Origin: Hevea brasiliensis
Taxonomy: Eukaryota > Streptophyta > Magnoliopsida > Malpighiales > Euphorbiaceae
Direction: 5' to 3'
Assembly (NCBI RefSeq): GCF_030052815.1
Contig: NC_079493.1
Coordinates: forward strand, 63,054,691-63,118,690
Length of the DNA: 64,000 nucleotides
The notes beneath the pieces were generated by a model. It saw only the letters and a list, made by a program, of their open reading frames with translations. It was not told where the DNA came from and searched no databases. The position numbers and the translations under genes were made by a program. Below are positions 1 to 11,581 of this stretch, piece by piece. Each line of letters opens with the position of its first letter. Position 1 is the first letter of the stretch.

Positions 1-1941
1 TATTGGTTTTAACACCCCAAACATACCACATTTTGTATTTAAAACTTGTTGGAATTGATTACTATTACCATTTCTAAATTTAAACCAAGGGAAGCAGAAT
101 TTTCAGTTTGTGAAGCTTAACTTTACTGTTCCATTAAGTACTGTTGCAGTGGGAATTTAAAGAAATGGCAAACATGAAAGTTGTTCCTTATTTGGTCTAG
201 TTGAATTTCCTTTTTTGAATCACTCCATTTGGAGTTTTGTAGCTCCAGATATGGTCCAAAAACCACAGCTGGCCGGATTTCCATTCTGCAGAAATTACCA
301 TATCTACAGTAACATGAACAGTGATTGCCACTGCCATTTGGGTTAGGTTCTGGTCATAATTTGGGGTAGGTTTCTTCATGAAAGTTGTTTGTCTATGTCT
401 TAACTTGTTGCTGTAAAAATTTCAGGTCAATTGACCTTATCTACAGTGAGTTATGTCCAAATGAACAGTTACTGTTCATTTGGTCATTTCTGCAGGTGCT
501 GTTGCAGGGTATCCGGATTGGGGCCAACTTTTGGTCCACTTGCTTTGGTCTTTTGGGCATGGTTTCTTCAGAAAAAATGTGCCATTATAAGCCTAGTTTC
601 ATTTCCAATTGGCCAAACACCAATTGGACCAAACACAGCCAAAGATATGGCAGTCCAAGTGGACTGAAATTTCAGTCACCCTGCTGCTGTCTTTATGCAG
701 CCTACACATTCACTTTGCCATGCATTAACTCACTTTAAATTATGATTAACTTGCCTTAAATGGTCACTAATTGACCACTAGAATTTCCATTAATCAATTC
801 AAATGCCAAGTCCAATTTTCACCCTTAAAACCCTAATTCCCATTATGAATTTTCACAACTTACCTTAATTAACTACTAGTTCATTATCCTTATATTTATA
901 CACTTTAAACATGGTTTCTAGTTCACTCCAAGTCCATCACAAACACTCAATCCTATTCCTTCCTTAGGGCAGCCGAAATCCATGGCATACATACCCATAA
1001 GTTTCATTCATTTAATCCACAATTTCATACTCATTTTTAAGTCCTTAACATGGAACAAGAGATATACATGCATAATTAAGCACTAACCTCTTTGCTCAAC
1101 TTATTGAGCTTGTGAAAACTCTAGAATTTCTCCTCTTTGTGGCTGCCTAGAGTTGCCTTGTGATGTGGGGACAAGTTTTAGTGAAGGTGACTTAGGGTTT
1201 AGTAGTGGAATTTCATGGGAAATGGAAGAAATTAAAGGAAACTTTCATGGAGGGTTATTGAAAAGGGGAGGTCACGTTTTGGCTGAAGAAGAAGAAGAAG
1301 ATGACCAGAATTTTTGGTCTCCTTTGGTCTCTTTTATTAGTTAATTAAAGGGTTGTTTAATTGTGATTGGAGGAAGCTTTTAAATGACATCACAATATGT
1401 CATATTTGGCATTTAAGTGCATTTTCTTTTCTTTTCTTTTCTACTAACTATCAATTAATTTTTCATAAACATTAATTCATATTTTATGTCATAATAATTA
1501 TTTACTCAACTTGACAAGTCAGCAAAAAATCGATTCAAGGAAATGACCAAAATGCCCTCCGTTTGGCTTAACGGGTCAAAATTGTCTGTACCGATTGTAA
1601 AATTTTTCTTAATATTTTCTTGGCATTCTAATACCATAGGAACCTCAATGACCCTTCTCTGGAGTCCCAAAAATTATTTTATGAATTTTTTCCCGGGTCT
1701 AGGGCTCATCGTTGCGAGAACCGCAACTTCCCTCTAGGTTACCCATCACTTGGGCACCGTCTCATTTGACTTGGTTGTATTTTATTTCTAAATTTTTTCC
1801 TAAATTTTTCTTATTAATATTTGAGTTAATTTTGGTTCTTGACTTTAGTTTAAATATTTTTCCAGACGTTCTAGTTGTCCGGACCGACACCGGTCACCGG
1901 AACAGTAGAATGTACGGAGTTGCTACCGAGAGGGTGTTACA
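1..1941 (-). repeat. Family A LTR, partial (terminus at 1941)
   Basis: It ends on the plus strand with GGGTGTTACA, the complement of the LTR start TGTAACACCC seen throughout the window. Position 1 corresponds to about 8503 in the right LTR, so roughly 1.1 kb lies outside. The minus strand carries the splice-donor-like AGAG|GTTAGTG near 1081-1090. A (TTTTC)n tract lies near 1424-1442 and a GAA run near 1284-1300. Short ORFs here are not genes. Confidence 0.85.
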
Positions 1942-1989
1942 AAAATGGAGTTGTGTGCCCAAGGCTTCTTGCAACTTTTTCCAGAATCT

Positions 1990-2388
1990 CTATGTAAACC
2001 TTGGGTCTCGGTCAGATATGATGGAAAGTGGGATTCCATGCAGTCTAACTATCTCACTGATATATAATTCTGCTAGCTTCTCCAGTGAGTAGTCAGTCCT
2101 AATTGGCAGAAAATGTGCTGACTTCGTCAATCTATCCACTATCACCCATACTGCATCATGCTTCCTTTGGGTGAGAGGTAGACCACTAACAAAATCCATA
2201 GTGACTCGGTCCCATTTCCATTCAGGTATGCTTATAGGCTGTAGCAATCCTGATGGAACTTGATGTTCTGCTTTAACTTGCTGACATGTCAAACATTTAG
2301 TCACATTATCAGCTATATCCCTCTTCATACTAGGCCACCAATAATGAAGCTTCAAATCATTATACATTTTTGTGCTTCCCGGGTGCAT
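1990..2388 (-). pseudogene. pol: Gypsy integrase fragment (duplicate copy 1)
   Basis: A 132-residue open stretch holds part of integrase. It starts in the N-terminal zinc-binding region (HPGSTKMY, then [12 protein letters not shown]), continues into the core with TMDFVSGLP and the catalytic DRLTKSAHF neighbourhood, and ends at [10 protein letters not shown]. An in-frame TAG follows where the family normally continues with SRFW. A further ~45 bp of degenerate integrase reaches the LTR terminus at 1941. It is the duplicate of the stretch at 3455-3853 and is disconnected from any start codon or RT, so it cannot act as integrase. Confidence 0.85.
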
Positions 2389-3454
2389 AGCATAAACACT
2401 AGTGTGTGCTTATTTCAAAATACTAGTCTTCAGTTCCCCATCATCAGGTACACACACTCTTCCTCTGTAATACTAATCCACAATTTCATACTCATTTTTA
2501 AGTCCTTAACATGGAACAAGAGATATACATGCATAATTAAGCACTAACCTCTTTGCTCAACTTATTGAGCTTGTGAAAACTCTAGAATTTCTCCTCTTTG
2601 TGGCTGCCTAGAGTTGCCTTGTGATGTGGGGACAAGTTTTAGTGAAGGTGACTTAGGGTTTAGTAGTGGAATTTCATGGGAAATGGAAGAAATTAAAGGA
2701 AACTTTCATGGAGGGTTATTGAAAAGGGGAGGTCACGTTTTGGCTGAAGAAGAAGAAGAAGATGACCAGAATTTTTGGTCTCCTTTGGTCTCTTTTATTA
2801 GTTAATTAAAGGGTTGTTTAATTGTGATTGGAGGAAGCTTTTTAAATGACATCACAATATGTCATATTTGGCATTTTATTGCATTTTCTTTTCTTTTCTT
2901 TTCTACTAACTTTCAATTAATTTTTCATCAACATTAATTCATATTTTATGTCATAATAATTATTTACTCAACTGGACAAGTCGGCCAAAAATCGTATCTG
3001 AAGGGAAATGACCAAAATGCCCTCCGTTTGGCTTAACGGGTCAAAATTGTCTGTACCGATTGTAAAATTTTTCTTAATATTTTCTTGGCATTCTAATACC
3101 ATAGGAACCTCAATGACCCTTCTCTGGAGTCCCAAAAATTATTTTATGAATTTTTTCCCTGGTCTAGGGCTCATCGTTGCGAGAACCGCAACTTCCCTCT
3201 AGGTTACCCATCACTTGGGCACCGTCTCATTTGACTTGGTTGTATTTTATTTCTAAATTTTTTCCTAAATTTTTCTTATTAATATTTGAGTTAATTTTGG
3301 TTCTTGACTTTAGTTTAAATATTTTTCCAGACGTTCTAGTTGTCCGGACCGACACCGGTCACCGGAACAGTAGAATGTACGGAGTTGCTACCGAGAGGGT
3401 GTTACAAAAATGGAGTTGTGTGCCCAAGGCTTCTTGCAACTTTTTCCAGAATCT

Positions 3455-3853
3455 CTATGTAAACCTTGGGTCTCGGTCAGATATGATGGAAAGTGGGATT
3501 CCATGCAGTCTAACTATCTCACTGATATATAATTCTGCTAGCTTCTCCAGTGAGTAGTCAGTCCTAATTGGCAGAAAATGTGCTGACTTCGTCAATCTAT
3601 CCACTATCACCCATACTGCATCATGCTTCCTTTGGGTGAGAGGTAGACCACTAACAAAATCCATAGTGACTCGGTCCCATTTCCATTCAGGTATGCTTAT
3701 AGGCTGTAGCAATCCTGATGGAACTTGATGTTCTGCTTTAACTTGCTGACATGTCAAACATTTAGTCACATTATCAGCTATATCCCTCTTCATACTAGGC
3801 CACCAATAATGAAGCTTCAAATCATTATACATTTTTGTGCTTCCCGGGTGCAT
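3455..3853 (-). pseudogene. pol: Gypsy integrase fragment (copy 2, continuous with pol)
   Basis: This is the same 132-residue integrase stretch as at 1990-2388, but directly downstream (minus strand) of the RT/RNase H frame that ends at 3875. An in-frame TAA separates them, and the reading frame otherwise continues through the HHCC zinc region (CLTCQQ) into the DDE core. It stops at a TAG after SDRDPRFT and then meets a second LTR terminus at 3406. The last catalytic residue, the C-terminal domain and the chromodomain are absent. Confidence 0.87.
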
Positions 3854-3874
3854 AGCATAAACACTAGTGTGTGC

Positions 3875-5659
3875 TTATTTCAAAATACTAGTCTTCAGTT
3901 CCCCATCATCAGGTACACACACTCTTCCTCTGTAATACAGACACCCATCTGCTTTCACCTCATATTCAGTTTCCTTTCCCTCTGGAATTTTACCCACAAT
4001 GGCCATTAATTTTTCATCTGCCCTCTGCCCATCTTGTATTTGCTGTAACAGGGTTGGCCTCACTTGCAACTTAGCCAAAATAGCTCCATTTTGAGCTAAA
4101 GACAGACGGGCATTTAGTGATCTTAAAGCTGTGATGGACTTCCTGCTCAAAGCATCAGCAGCTACATTTGCCTTCCCAGGATGATAATCTATCACACAAT
4201 CATAGTCCTTTAGGAACTCAATCCATCGCCTCTGTCTAAGATTGAGCTCCTTCTGGGTTAGCAAATATTTTAGACTCTTGTGGTCTGTATAGATGTAGCA
4301 TTTTTCACCATATAAATAATGCCTCCAAATCTTCAGTGCGAAGATAATTGTTGCTAACTCTAGGTCATAAGTAGGGTAGTTCTGTTCATATGACCTTAAC
4401 TGTCTGGAAGCATAGGCGATCACTTTCCTCTCTTGCATCAATACACACCCTAACCCATTATGCGAGGCATCACTGTAGACCACAAATTCTTTTCCCGACA
4501 CTGGCTGTGTTAACACTGGTGCTTCTGTCAACATAGCCTTCAGCCTCTCAAAACTGGCTTGGCACTTATCGTTCCAGCCAAATTTGACATTCTTGTTCAA
4601 CAACTTGCTCATTGGAGTAGCTATAAGAGAGAACCCCTTCACAAATCTTCTATAATACCCAGCTAGCCCCAAGAAACTTCTAACCTCAGTTGTATTTCTG
4701 GGAGGCTTCCATTCCATCACTGCTTCTATCTTTTTGGGATCCACTCCAATCCCCTCGGCTGATACTATGTGTCCAAGAAAAGAGATCTCACTCATCCAGA
4801 AGTCACACTTGGACACCTTAGCATACAACTTCTTCTCTTGCAGGGTTTGCAGAACAATCCTCAAATGTTCATCATGTTCTTTCCTGGTTTTGGAATACAC
4901 CAGAATATCATCAATAAAGACAACTATAAACCGATCTAAGTATGGATGGAAGATACGGTTCATAAGGTCCATAAATGCCGCTGGTGCATTTGTTAACCCA
5001 AACGGCATCACTAAAAATTCATAGTGTCCATACTGGGTTCTGAATGCAGTTTTTGACACATCTGCATCCTTTACCCTCAACTGATGATACCCTGATCTGA
5101 TATCAATTTTTGAAAATACACCGGCTCCCTTCAACTGATCAAACAGATCATCGATTCTGGGCAATGGATATTTGTTCTTCACAGTTACTTTGTTCAACTG
5201 TCGGTAATCAATACACAATCTCAAGGTTCCATCCTTCTTCTTCACAAATAGCACCGGAGCTCCCCATGGTGACACACTGGGCCGTATGAACCCCTTATCA
5301 AGTAACTCTTGCAACTGAGTTTTCAACTCCCTCAATTCAGTGGGTGCCATCCTATAAGGAGCAATACAAATGGGTGCTGTACCCGGCATTACCTCAATAG
5401 CAAACTCGACTTCCCTTTCTGGGGGTAAACCAGGCAACTCTTCAAGAAATACATCTGGGAAGTCTCTTACTGTGGGTATATTACATAGGTTTGGCTTAGC
5501 TTGCCTAGTATCAACAATGTGTGCTAGGTAAGCTTCACAGCCTTTTCTCATCAATCTTCTTGCAATTGTGGCTGAGATAACATTGGATAGGAAATCTGTC
5601 CTTTCACCCACAACAGTGATCTCATTACCCTCAGTAGTTTTCAGAGAAATCCTCTTCAA
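3875..5659 (-). CDS. pol: Gypsy pol: reverse transcriptase, RNase H and start of integrase
   Basis: This 594-residue frame copies element RNA into DNA inside virus-like particles. In order it holds the protease-RT linker ([12 protein letters not shown]), RT fingers ([19 protein letters not shown]), the palm region ([12 protein letters not shown]), the catalytic FIDDILVYS with both aspartates present, RNase H ([42 protein letters not shown]) and the beginning of integrase. The first methionine is internal. The natural frame joins the protease frame at 5678 across one in-frame TAG, and it ends at a TAA before the integrase zinc region. It is the longest open pol frame in the window, with RT core residues apparently intact. 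Family A; closest relative here is 48056-50149. Confidence 0.92.
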   Translation of the reverse strand: MKRISLKTTEGNEITVVGERTDFLSNVISATIARRLMRKGCEAYLAHIVDTRQAKPNLCNIPTVRDFPDVFLEELPGLPPEREVEFAIEVMPGTAPICIAPYRMAPTELRELKTQLQELLDKGFIRPSVSPWGAPVLFVKKKDGTLRLCIDYRQLNKVTVKNKYPLPRIDDLFDQLKGAGVFSKIDIRSGYHQLRVKDADVSKTAFRTQYGHYEFLVMPFGLTNAPAAFMDLMNRIFHPYLDRFIVVFIDDILVYSKTRKEHDEHLRIVLQTLQEKKLYAKVSKCDFWMSEISFLGHIVSAEGIGVDPKKIEAVMEWKPPRNTTEVRSFLGLAGYYRRFVKGFSLIATPMSKLLNKNVKFGWNDKCQASFERLKAMLTEAPVLTQPVSGKEFVVYSDASHNGLGCVLMQERKVIAYASRQLRSYEQNYPTYDLELATIIFALKIWRHYLYGEKCYIYTDHKSLKYLLTQKELNLRQRRWIEFLKDYDCVIDYHPGKANVAADALSRKSITALRSLNARLSLAQNGAILAKLQVRPTLLQQIQDGQRADEKLMAIVGKIPEGKETEYEVKADGCLYYRGRVCVPDDGELKTSILK

Positions 5660-5677
5660 TTTGCAATCAACTATTGC

Positions 5678-6223
5678 CTAATGATGTGAAAATAAGTCCA
5701 TACCCAAAATCACGTCAAACTCGTGGAAGGGCAATTCAATTAGGTCTACAGAGAATTCATACCCCTGAATCCTCAACGGGCAACCTTTATACACCTTATT
5801 CACTACCACACTGTGGCCTAGTGGATTTGTGATCAGAATATCTTGATCACTCTCCTCTACTGGAACTTCCCTCTCTACGGGTAGTTTGATGCAAATGTAG
5901 GAATGAGTGGATCCGGGATCCACCAATGCATGTACATAAGTGTTGTAGAGGGAAAACGTACCCCTGATGACATCCGGGGAATCTTGCTCCTCCTGAGCTC
6001 TGATGGCATAGGCCCTAGTAGGTATTCTAGTGTCTGGCCTCTCAGCTGACTCGGATGCAGGCCTCAGTGATGGACCAACTGCCTCAGGTTTACCAGGCTT
6101 CCTACCCCTTTGTGGTGCAGGAGCAGGTCTGTCAGTTTGTGTTGGAGCAACAGTAATGGTCCTCTTCGGACAATTCTTGATCTGATGTTCTGTCGATCCA
6201 CACCGTAAGCATGCACCGGTCAC
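5678..6223 (-). CDS. pol: Gypsy gag zinc knuckle and aspartic protease
   Basis: This 181-residue frame begins with a CCHC knuckle (CLRCGSTEHQIKNC) that binds RNA in Gag. A proline-rich linker follows, then the retropepsin-like protease with active-site DPGSTHS near residue 100 and the later ILGMD motif near the end. The protease would cut the Gag-Pol polyprotein in the particle. The frame ends at a TAG a few codons after ILGMDLFSHH and would otherwise read straight into the RT frame at 5659. Gag and pol appear to have been one polyprotein. The start shown is only the first methionine; the true frame comes from gag upstream. Confidence 0.88.
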   Translation of the reverse strand: MTGACLRCGSTEHQIKNCPKRTITVAPTQTDRPAPAPQRGRKPGKPEAVGPSLRPASESAERPDTRIPTRAYAIRAQEEQDSPDVIRGTFSLYNTYVHALVDPGSTHSYICIKLPVEREVPVEESDQDILITNPLGHSVVVNKVYKGCPLRIQGYEFSVDLIELPFHEFDVILGMDLFSHH

Positions 6224-6341
6224 TCACCAACATTCCCCCTTATGCCACTTCTAATAGTACTGACAAGCAGAAGATGCAGGGGCTGGTCCCCTAAACAACA
6301 TCCTTAGAGAGCTGCCCATTGATGGTGTGGACTGGCCTCTC

Positions 6342-6698
6342 CTAGGTGTGAACTATGACTGGGCCCCTGAGACTGACCTTGACCCTGTGGTGGTCCTGAA
6401 CTCTGAGCAGGAGGACCCTTACTCTTCTTACTGGGAGCAGAAAATGTACTGGACTGACCCGGACCCTCTTCTGCTGTCTTTCCCTTTTATTTTGTTCATT
6501 GATTCTGACCCTTTCCACTTTTGATGCAGCATCCACTAGCTTAGCAAAATCTGCGATCTCCAATGCTGTGATCATGACTTTGATGTTGTCATTGAGTCCT
6601 TCTTCAAACCTTCGGCACCTCTCTGCCTCTGTAGGGACTATCTCCCTCCCATATCTGCTCAGTCTGACAAACTCAAGTTCATACTCAAGAATCGACAA
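6342..6698 (-). pseudogene. gag: Gypsy gag, middle part, frameshifted
   Basis: The first ~85 residues match the Retrotrans_gag-type capsid region shared with the element at 46748 (YELEFVRLSRYGREIVP, then RCRRFEEGLNDNIK). After the basic stretch near QQKR the frame shifts, and the remaining ~35 residues (VHFLLPVRR...) are out of frame. Gag would form the particle shell. Separated from the N-terminal part (6840-7241) by a stop and a disrupted 140-bp stretch, so it is non-functional. Confidence 0.83.
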
Positions 6699-6839
6699 CC
6701 GCTCTCATCTCAAATCGATAAATTCCCTTCTTCGTTCTTCTAAATACACTTTGCTAATATATTTCTCCCTGAACTCTGTGAGGAAGAATTCCCAAGTGAT
6801 TCGTTCAGGTTGCACCTCACTGGTTACTGTGTCCCACCA

Positions 6840-7241
6840 CTAATATGCATCATCCTGAAGTAGGGACACATCACCCACCAGGTTCTGCTCGGGGGTGCAA
6901 TTTAGCTGTTTTAGCACTCTGATGGTTCTATCCAACCAGTTTTCTGTGGCCATGGGATCATCCTCCCTCTTCCCAAAGAAGTCCATAGCCCCATGCTTTC
7001 TCAATTGCTCTAGATGAGATTTCTGAGGTGCTGGTAGAGGTTGTGGTTGTGGTTGTGGTGGTGGAATTGCCCCCATCATTTGCCGGTAAAACTTGGTCAT
7101 TTGTTGAAATAGTGCAAACTGAGGTTGGGTAGGTGCCTCAGCTGCTGGTGGAGCAGATTCTCCCCTGCCCCCTGATTCAGCTCTTGGTGGAGCACGACTC
7201 TCCACCTCTTCCTTAACTGCTCTTTGCGAAGCAGGATCCAT
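6840..7241 (-). CDS. gag: Gypsy gag, N-terminal part
   Basis: A 133-residue frame starting at a believable gag start (MDPASQRAV...), four bases after a splice-acceptor-like AATAG|G and ~110 bp after the PBS. It holds an acidic/proline-rich N-terminus with a PQPQPQP run, then the capsid motif GAMDFFGKREDDP and LVGDVSLLQDDAY. It ends with a TAA where the family continues with WW. The same start (MDP.SQRAV) occurs in the copy at 46455, which supports the start choice. Confidence 0.87.
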   Translation of the reverse strand: MDPASQRAVKEEVESRAPPRAESGGRGESAPPAAEAPTQPQFALFQQMTKFYRQMMGAIPPPQPQPQPLPAPQKSHLEQLRKHGAMDFFGKREDDPMATENWLDRTIRVLKQLNCTPEQNLVGDVSLLQDDAY

Positions 7242-7244
7242 ATC

Positions 7245-9581
7245 CTATTCAAAATAAGAAAACAAACAGATCTGCATCAGTGTAACCCCAACACTTACAA
7301 ATGCAATGCAATGGTATGTACTCTATCTAAGCCCAGAAACGCTTAAACCGATGCTCTGATACCACTAAATGTGACACCCCTTGCCCGTCTACAGTGTAGC
7401 CGAGCAAGTTATGCCACTCAGTGTGCCGGAGCACCAATTTATGTTTCTATTACAATTTATCCCTTTATAATTCATTTATTTTCAATTTTGATAAATCTGA
7501 ATTTATCTGCAAATTTTATAGAAAATCTGGCAAAGTGCCGGCTGTAAATTGGAAAAACAGTTCTTCTGAACCTGTTTAAAAACACTTCCAAAATAATTTC
7601 CAAATCTAAACTCCATTATACACATTCAAGTCAATCTCAAAATTTCAACATTTCATTATTCAACATACATAATGCAGAAAATCTCATTAATATGAAATTT
7701 CATATATTTATATTAATACGTAATTACAGGAGTTTATAGTTACAATCCAAACTAATACAAAATGCAAAATACAAAAGGGCCACCTATAGTCCTAATGTCC
7801 TACCATATGCAGCGCAGATGTGAGGTGACTATGGACCCCGAATGCAGCTCTGAAGGCTCACCCCGATTCATGTCTGCTGGGCTCCCCAGCTAGGTCTCTA
7901 GTATCTGCGCGTGGCAAAAGCAACGCGCTAAGCAATTCTGCTTAGTGGTGACAATATAAAATAATATAAAATAACATAAAATGAAATGAATATGCAGAAT
8001 GTGTGTTTACATTTTTTATAGACTTAACTTCTGATATTAATTTCATTATTATTTGATTAAACTTTGGTAAGGTTTATTATCATCGCCCGAGTAACCCATA
8101 CTAGTTGACCAGACTGGATAAATAGGTATACTGGCACTGGGTACTAAGTACCTCGGACCATCACACCATCGGTCACATTGTGTCTCCTGGTGTGCAATAG
8201 AACAGCTAATAAGCTGTAATAATGATCAGGGTTAAAACCCAAGTATATCAACTCAAATAACATAGCCAAAGGCTATTATGTCACAGAATGGCATGGCAGC
8301 CATGAAACACATAATGGCATGAAGCCATATGTAGTACTGCTAACAGAACCCTATTGGCATACCAAGTTATCCAAACCAAACTTGTTAGGTATACTAGGGC
8401 ATTTTACACTTTTGAGTTTTACAATTTTTTGAATTTCAAGTTTTCATGTTACTATTCACTTCATTAGTCAACCAAAATGTTGACTTTTGCATAGACAATA
8501 GGTATATTGGTTTTAATACTCCCAACATACCACATTTTGCATTCAAAATTTGTTGGTATTGGTTGCCAACACAATTTCTAAGCTTAATGTTAATTAAGCA
8601 AAATTTTTAGTTTTCATGCTTCATTTTTACTGTTCAATAGTCATTTTTGCAGTGGGAATTTGACAAAATGATCAACATGAAAGTTGTTCCTTATTTTTTC
8701 TAGTTGAATTTCCTCTTTTGAATCACTCTATTTGGAGTTTTGTAACTCAAGTTATGGTCTAAAAACCATAACTGGCTGGATTGAAATTTTTCTGGACTGA
8801 CCATATCTATAGTGCAGTGAACAGTGACTATAACTCACTTGTTGGATAGGTTCTAATCAAAATTTGGGTTATGTTCCTTCATGAAAGTAGTTGGTCTATA
8901 TCTCAGCTTGTTGCTGGTAAACTTTCAGGTCAATTAGACCTTTCTATATTGAGTTATGGCCAAATGAACAATTACTGTTCATTTGGTCATTCTGCAGAAA
9001 TAGACTGCAAGTCACCCGGATTAAGGCAAGCTTTTGGTCCACTTGGTTTGGTTTTGTGGGCATGGTTTCTTTACCAAAGTTGTGCCATTATGTGTCTAGT
9101 TTCATGTCCAATTAACCTTGTACCAATTGAACCTCTACAATTCAAGTTATGGCTGTCCAAACCTGCTGGACCCATGTCCAATTCTGCAGGTCACCATGGG
9201 TAGCCACACTAATCTCAATTCTCACTACACAAACCACTTCATTTCTTGTTTACACATATCCAAATGGTCAGTAATTGACCGTTAAAACTCACTTTAACCA
9301 CTACATGATCAAAGTCTCCATTTTATACCCAAACCCTAACCCTAACATCTCAAATCATGCATTTAACTTGCATTTCATCAATACACGTAGTGGGTACATA
9401 TTGTGGGCTACCAGATGGTCTTTTAACTTCATTAAGCTCAACACAATCAAACCCTAACCATGGCTGCCAAAAAATATGGGATAGAATACAAGTGGTTTTT
9501 AATAAATTTCCTTTGAAATTTACACTCATTCAAGTCCCTAAACATGTATTCAAAGTAAAAATTTAGGGTTAGGTCACTAAC
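7245..9581 (-). other. Predicted LTR-to-leader intron (family A copy 1)
   Basis: Donor AGAG|GTTAGTG at 9581 on the minus strand. The acceptor is CACTGATGC (branch point CTGAT), a T-rich tract, then GAATAG|G at 7245, just before the gag ATG at 7241. Removal would take out 2337 nt including most of the LTR and the PBS. This is inferred from consensus and from conservation with the three other gag-linked LTRs, not proven. Confidence 0.5.
7353..7364 (-). promoter_or_regulatory. Primer-binding site, initiator tRNA-Met
   Basis: On the minus strand the bases read TGGTATCAGAGC, five bases inside the LTR end at 7370. This is the usual plant retroelement primer site complementary to the 3' end of initiator tRNA-Met. 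Confidence 0.93.
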
Positions 9582-10336
9582 CTCTTTGGAACTAAGTTTG
9601 GGTCTTGCAAAACTTCAGTTTTTCTTCAAAAATTTGCTGCCCAAAGCTTCCTCAAGGTGTGGGGTGAATTTTTTGTGAAGATAACTAGGGCTTTGGGCTG
9701 AGATTTGATGAGGTTGGGAGCTTGGGTGAGCTTTAATGGAGTTTTCCTTCCTCTCTCTCTCTCTCTCCACGTATTTGGCTGCCCCAAAGGTTGAAGAAGC
9801 AACTGATTTTTCTTTCTTTTTTTCTGTCCATTAAGTCATTTTAAATAAGTTAGTGCCATGTGTCAAAGTTTGATTGGGTGGGAGGATTTTAATGACATCA
9901 TTATGATGTCATAATGCTATTTTCTTTCATTTCTTCTCCATTTATTGTCTAATAATTTCAATTAAATTTTTAACAACATTTAGTCATATTTTATGTTATA
10001 TAAATTATTTATTTAATTGGACAAGTTGGCCAAAAATCATTTCTGAAGACGAAATGACCAAAATGCCCTCCGTTTGGCTTAACGGGCCAAAATTATCTGT
10101 ACCGATTGAAAAATTTTTCTAAGTATTTTCTTAGCATTCTAATGCCATAAGAACCTCTATGGAGTCCCGAAAATTATTTTATAATTTTTCCTAAATTTTT
10201 TTTATTAATTATTTGAGTTAATTTTTTTGGTTCCTCACTTTAGTTTAAATATTTTTCCGAACGTTCTAGTTGTCCGGACCGACACTAGTCACCAGAACAG
10301 TAGACTGTACGGACTAGCTAAAATGAGGATGTTACA
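7370..10336 (-). repeat. Family A 5' LTR of copy 1 (2967 bp)
   Basis: On the plus strand it begins TGTGACACCC, next to the PBS, and ends GATGTTACA, giving near-inverted termini TGTAACA...TGTCACA on the minus strand. It contains the two-hairpin module at 7905-7946 and a splice-donor-like site at 9581. A CT run of about 20 bp lies at 9746-9766. It diverges strongly from the other family A LTRs, for example around 9600-9700, suggesting an older or different subfamily. Confidence 0.9.
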
Positions 10337-10396
10337 GTGTGTATCCCAACTACCTTCAAATTCTATCACACAAGCCCATAGCATATCCGCCAATAT

Positions 10397-10840
10397 CTAA
10401 ATTACCCCCTCAGACTGGCCATCTGTCTGTTTGTGGAATGTCGTGCTGAAGTTCAATCTAGTTCCTAGGGCTCTCTGAAGACTACCCCAGAATTTAAAAG
10501 TGAACCTAGGATCTCTGTCTGATACAATCGATATTGGCACTCCATGCAGTCTTAAAATCTCATCTATGTACAATCTGGCCAATCTCTCCATGCTATAGTC
10601 CATCCGGACTGGCAGAAAGTGAGTAGAGTTGGTCAATCTATCAACTATGACCCATACTGCATCATGGCTCTTCTGTGTCCTCGGAAGTCCTATCACAAAA
10701 TCCATAGTTATCCATTCCCATTTCCACTCTGGTACTGGCAATGGATATAATAAACCGGCTGATACTTGATGTTCTGCCTTTACTTGCTGACAAGTTAGGC
10801 ATTTGGAGACAAAATCAGCTATATCCTTTTTTATACCCAT
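10397..10840 (-). pseudogene. pol: Family B integrase fragment
   Basis: A 147-residue frame covering the integrase zinc region ([12 protein letters not shown]), catalytic-core motifs ([44 protein letters not shown]) and [17 protein letters not shown]. The third catalytic acidic region lies just beyond the cut at 10337. It is separated from 10844-11347 by a single in-frame TGA. Integrase would insert element DNA into the chromosome; this copy is cut short. Confidence 0.85.
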
Positions 10841-10843
10841 CCA

Positions 10844-11347
10844 TCAGTAATGCTCTTTCAGCCCTCTGCACATTTTAGTTCCACCGGGGTGTATAGCAAA
10901 AGGTGACTCATGTGCTTCCTTTATAATGATCTGTCTCAATTCCACATCATTAGGAATGCACATTCTGCCCTGATGTAGTAGTAAACCATCATTTCTCACA
11001 CAAAATTCAGGTTTCTTGCCCAGCCAGACTTCTTGCAGTAGCTTCTGATATTTTTCATCATTTTGAGCAGCCATTCTGATCTGATCAATCAACACTGGCT
11101 GTACATGCCATGCAACTACTATCTGTCCCTCATCATCAATCTCCAAACTGGCATGTTGTGCTTTCAACTCATGTGCCATGGATAAAGGAGAAACTCTGAG
11201 ACACGCCATAGTCTTGCGACTTAAAGCGTCAGCCACCACATTTGCTTTCCCTGGCTGATAGTCTATTACGCAATCATAGTCTTTAATCAGTTCTAACCAT
11301 CTCCTCTCTCTCAAATTTAATTCCTTCTGGGTGCCCAAGTACTTCAA
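10844..11347 (-). pseudogene. pol: Family B RNase H end and integrase N-terminus
   Basis: A 167-residue frame beginning inside the RNase H/tether region ([31 protein letters not shown] is recognisable in pieces) and reaching the integrase zinc region ([11 protein letters not shown]). Upstream, from 11348 to 11581, the RNase H sequence is still readable in the same strand but contains a nonsense codon near 11400. The start methionine is internal and not a real start. Confidence 0.83.
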
Positions 11348-11581
11348 GCTCTTGTGATCTGTGTAGATGTAACACTTCTCCCCATATAAGTAATTTCTCT
11401 AGATCTTCAGAGCAAAAACAATAGCTGCTAGCTCCAAGTCATGTGTCAGATAGATCCTCTCATGTGGTTTCAGCTGGTGTGATGCATAAGCAATAACATT
11501 CCGTTCTTGCATTAGTACACAGCCTAACCCATTGTGAGAAGCATCACTATAAACTGTGTATTCTTCACCCGGTGTGGGTAA

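Larger units (their letters stand above)
1013..3938. repeat. Direct tandem duplication, two units of about 1.46 kb
   Basis: Unit 1 is 1013-2473 and unit 2 is 2474-3938, directly abutting. Each contains the last ~930 bp of the LTR, the LTR/integrase junction and ~530 bp of integrase sequence. The offset between units is 1461 bp at the left and 1465 bp at the right, owing to small indels between 1380 and 1545. The duplication postdates the LTR-integrase junction because both units contain it. No obvious microhomology is seen at the joints. Confidence 0.93.
1..10336 (-). mobile_element. Ty3/gypsy chromovirus-like element, family A copy 1 (incomplete at left)
   Basis: On the minus strand the order is LTR (7370-10336), PBS, gag, protease, RT, RNase H, integrase N-terminal half, then an LTR terminus at 1941. 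The integrase C-terminal half, chromodomain and polypurine tract are missing where the left LTR joins. The two LTRs differ visibly: the left one is closer to the family A LTRs at 43224 and 51152 than to the one at 7370. The left LTR may therefore belong to a later insertion in the integrase gene, with the rest of this element beyond position 1. The right end cuts a family B integrase gene; the candidate TSD is GTGTG at 10337-10341, and its partner is outside the window. Confidence 0.85.
10337..11581 (-). mobile_element. Family B gypsy fragment (RNase H to integrase)
   Basis: A 1245-bp piece of family B pol, closely similar to 22150-23370 in reverse. It is cut on the left by the family A LTR (10336) and on the right by the D LTR start (11582). 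It is the oldest visible layer because both neighbours inserted into it. Confidence 0.88.

Noticed and set aside
385..738. A 117-codon ORF and overlapping ORFs at 431 and 44478-44781, 52407, 55546
   Set aside because: These are the same LTR block read in either direction; stops and frames vary between copies, no domain, no start context.
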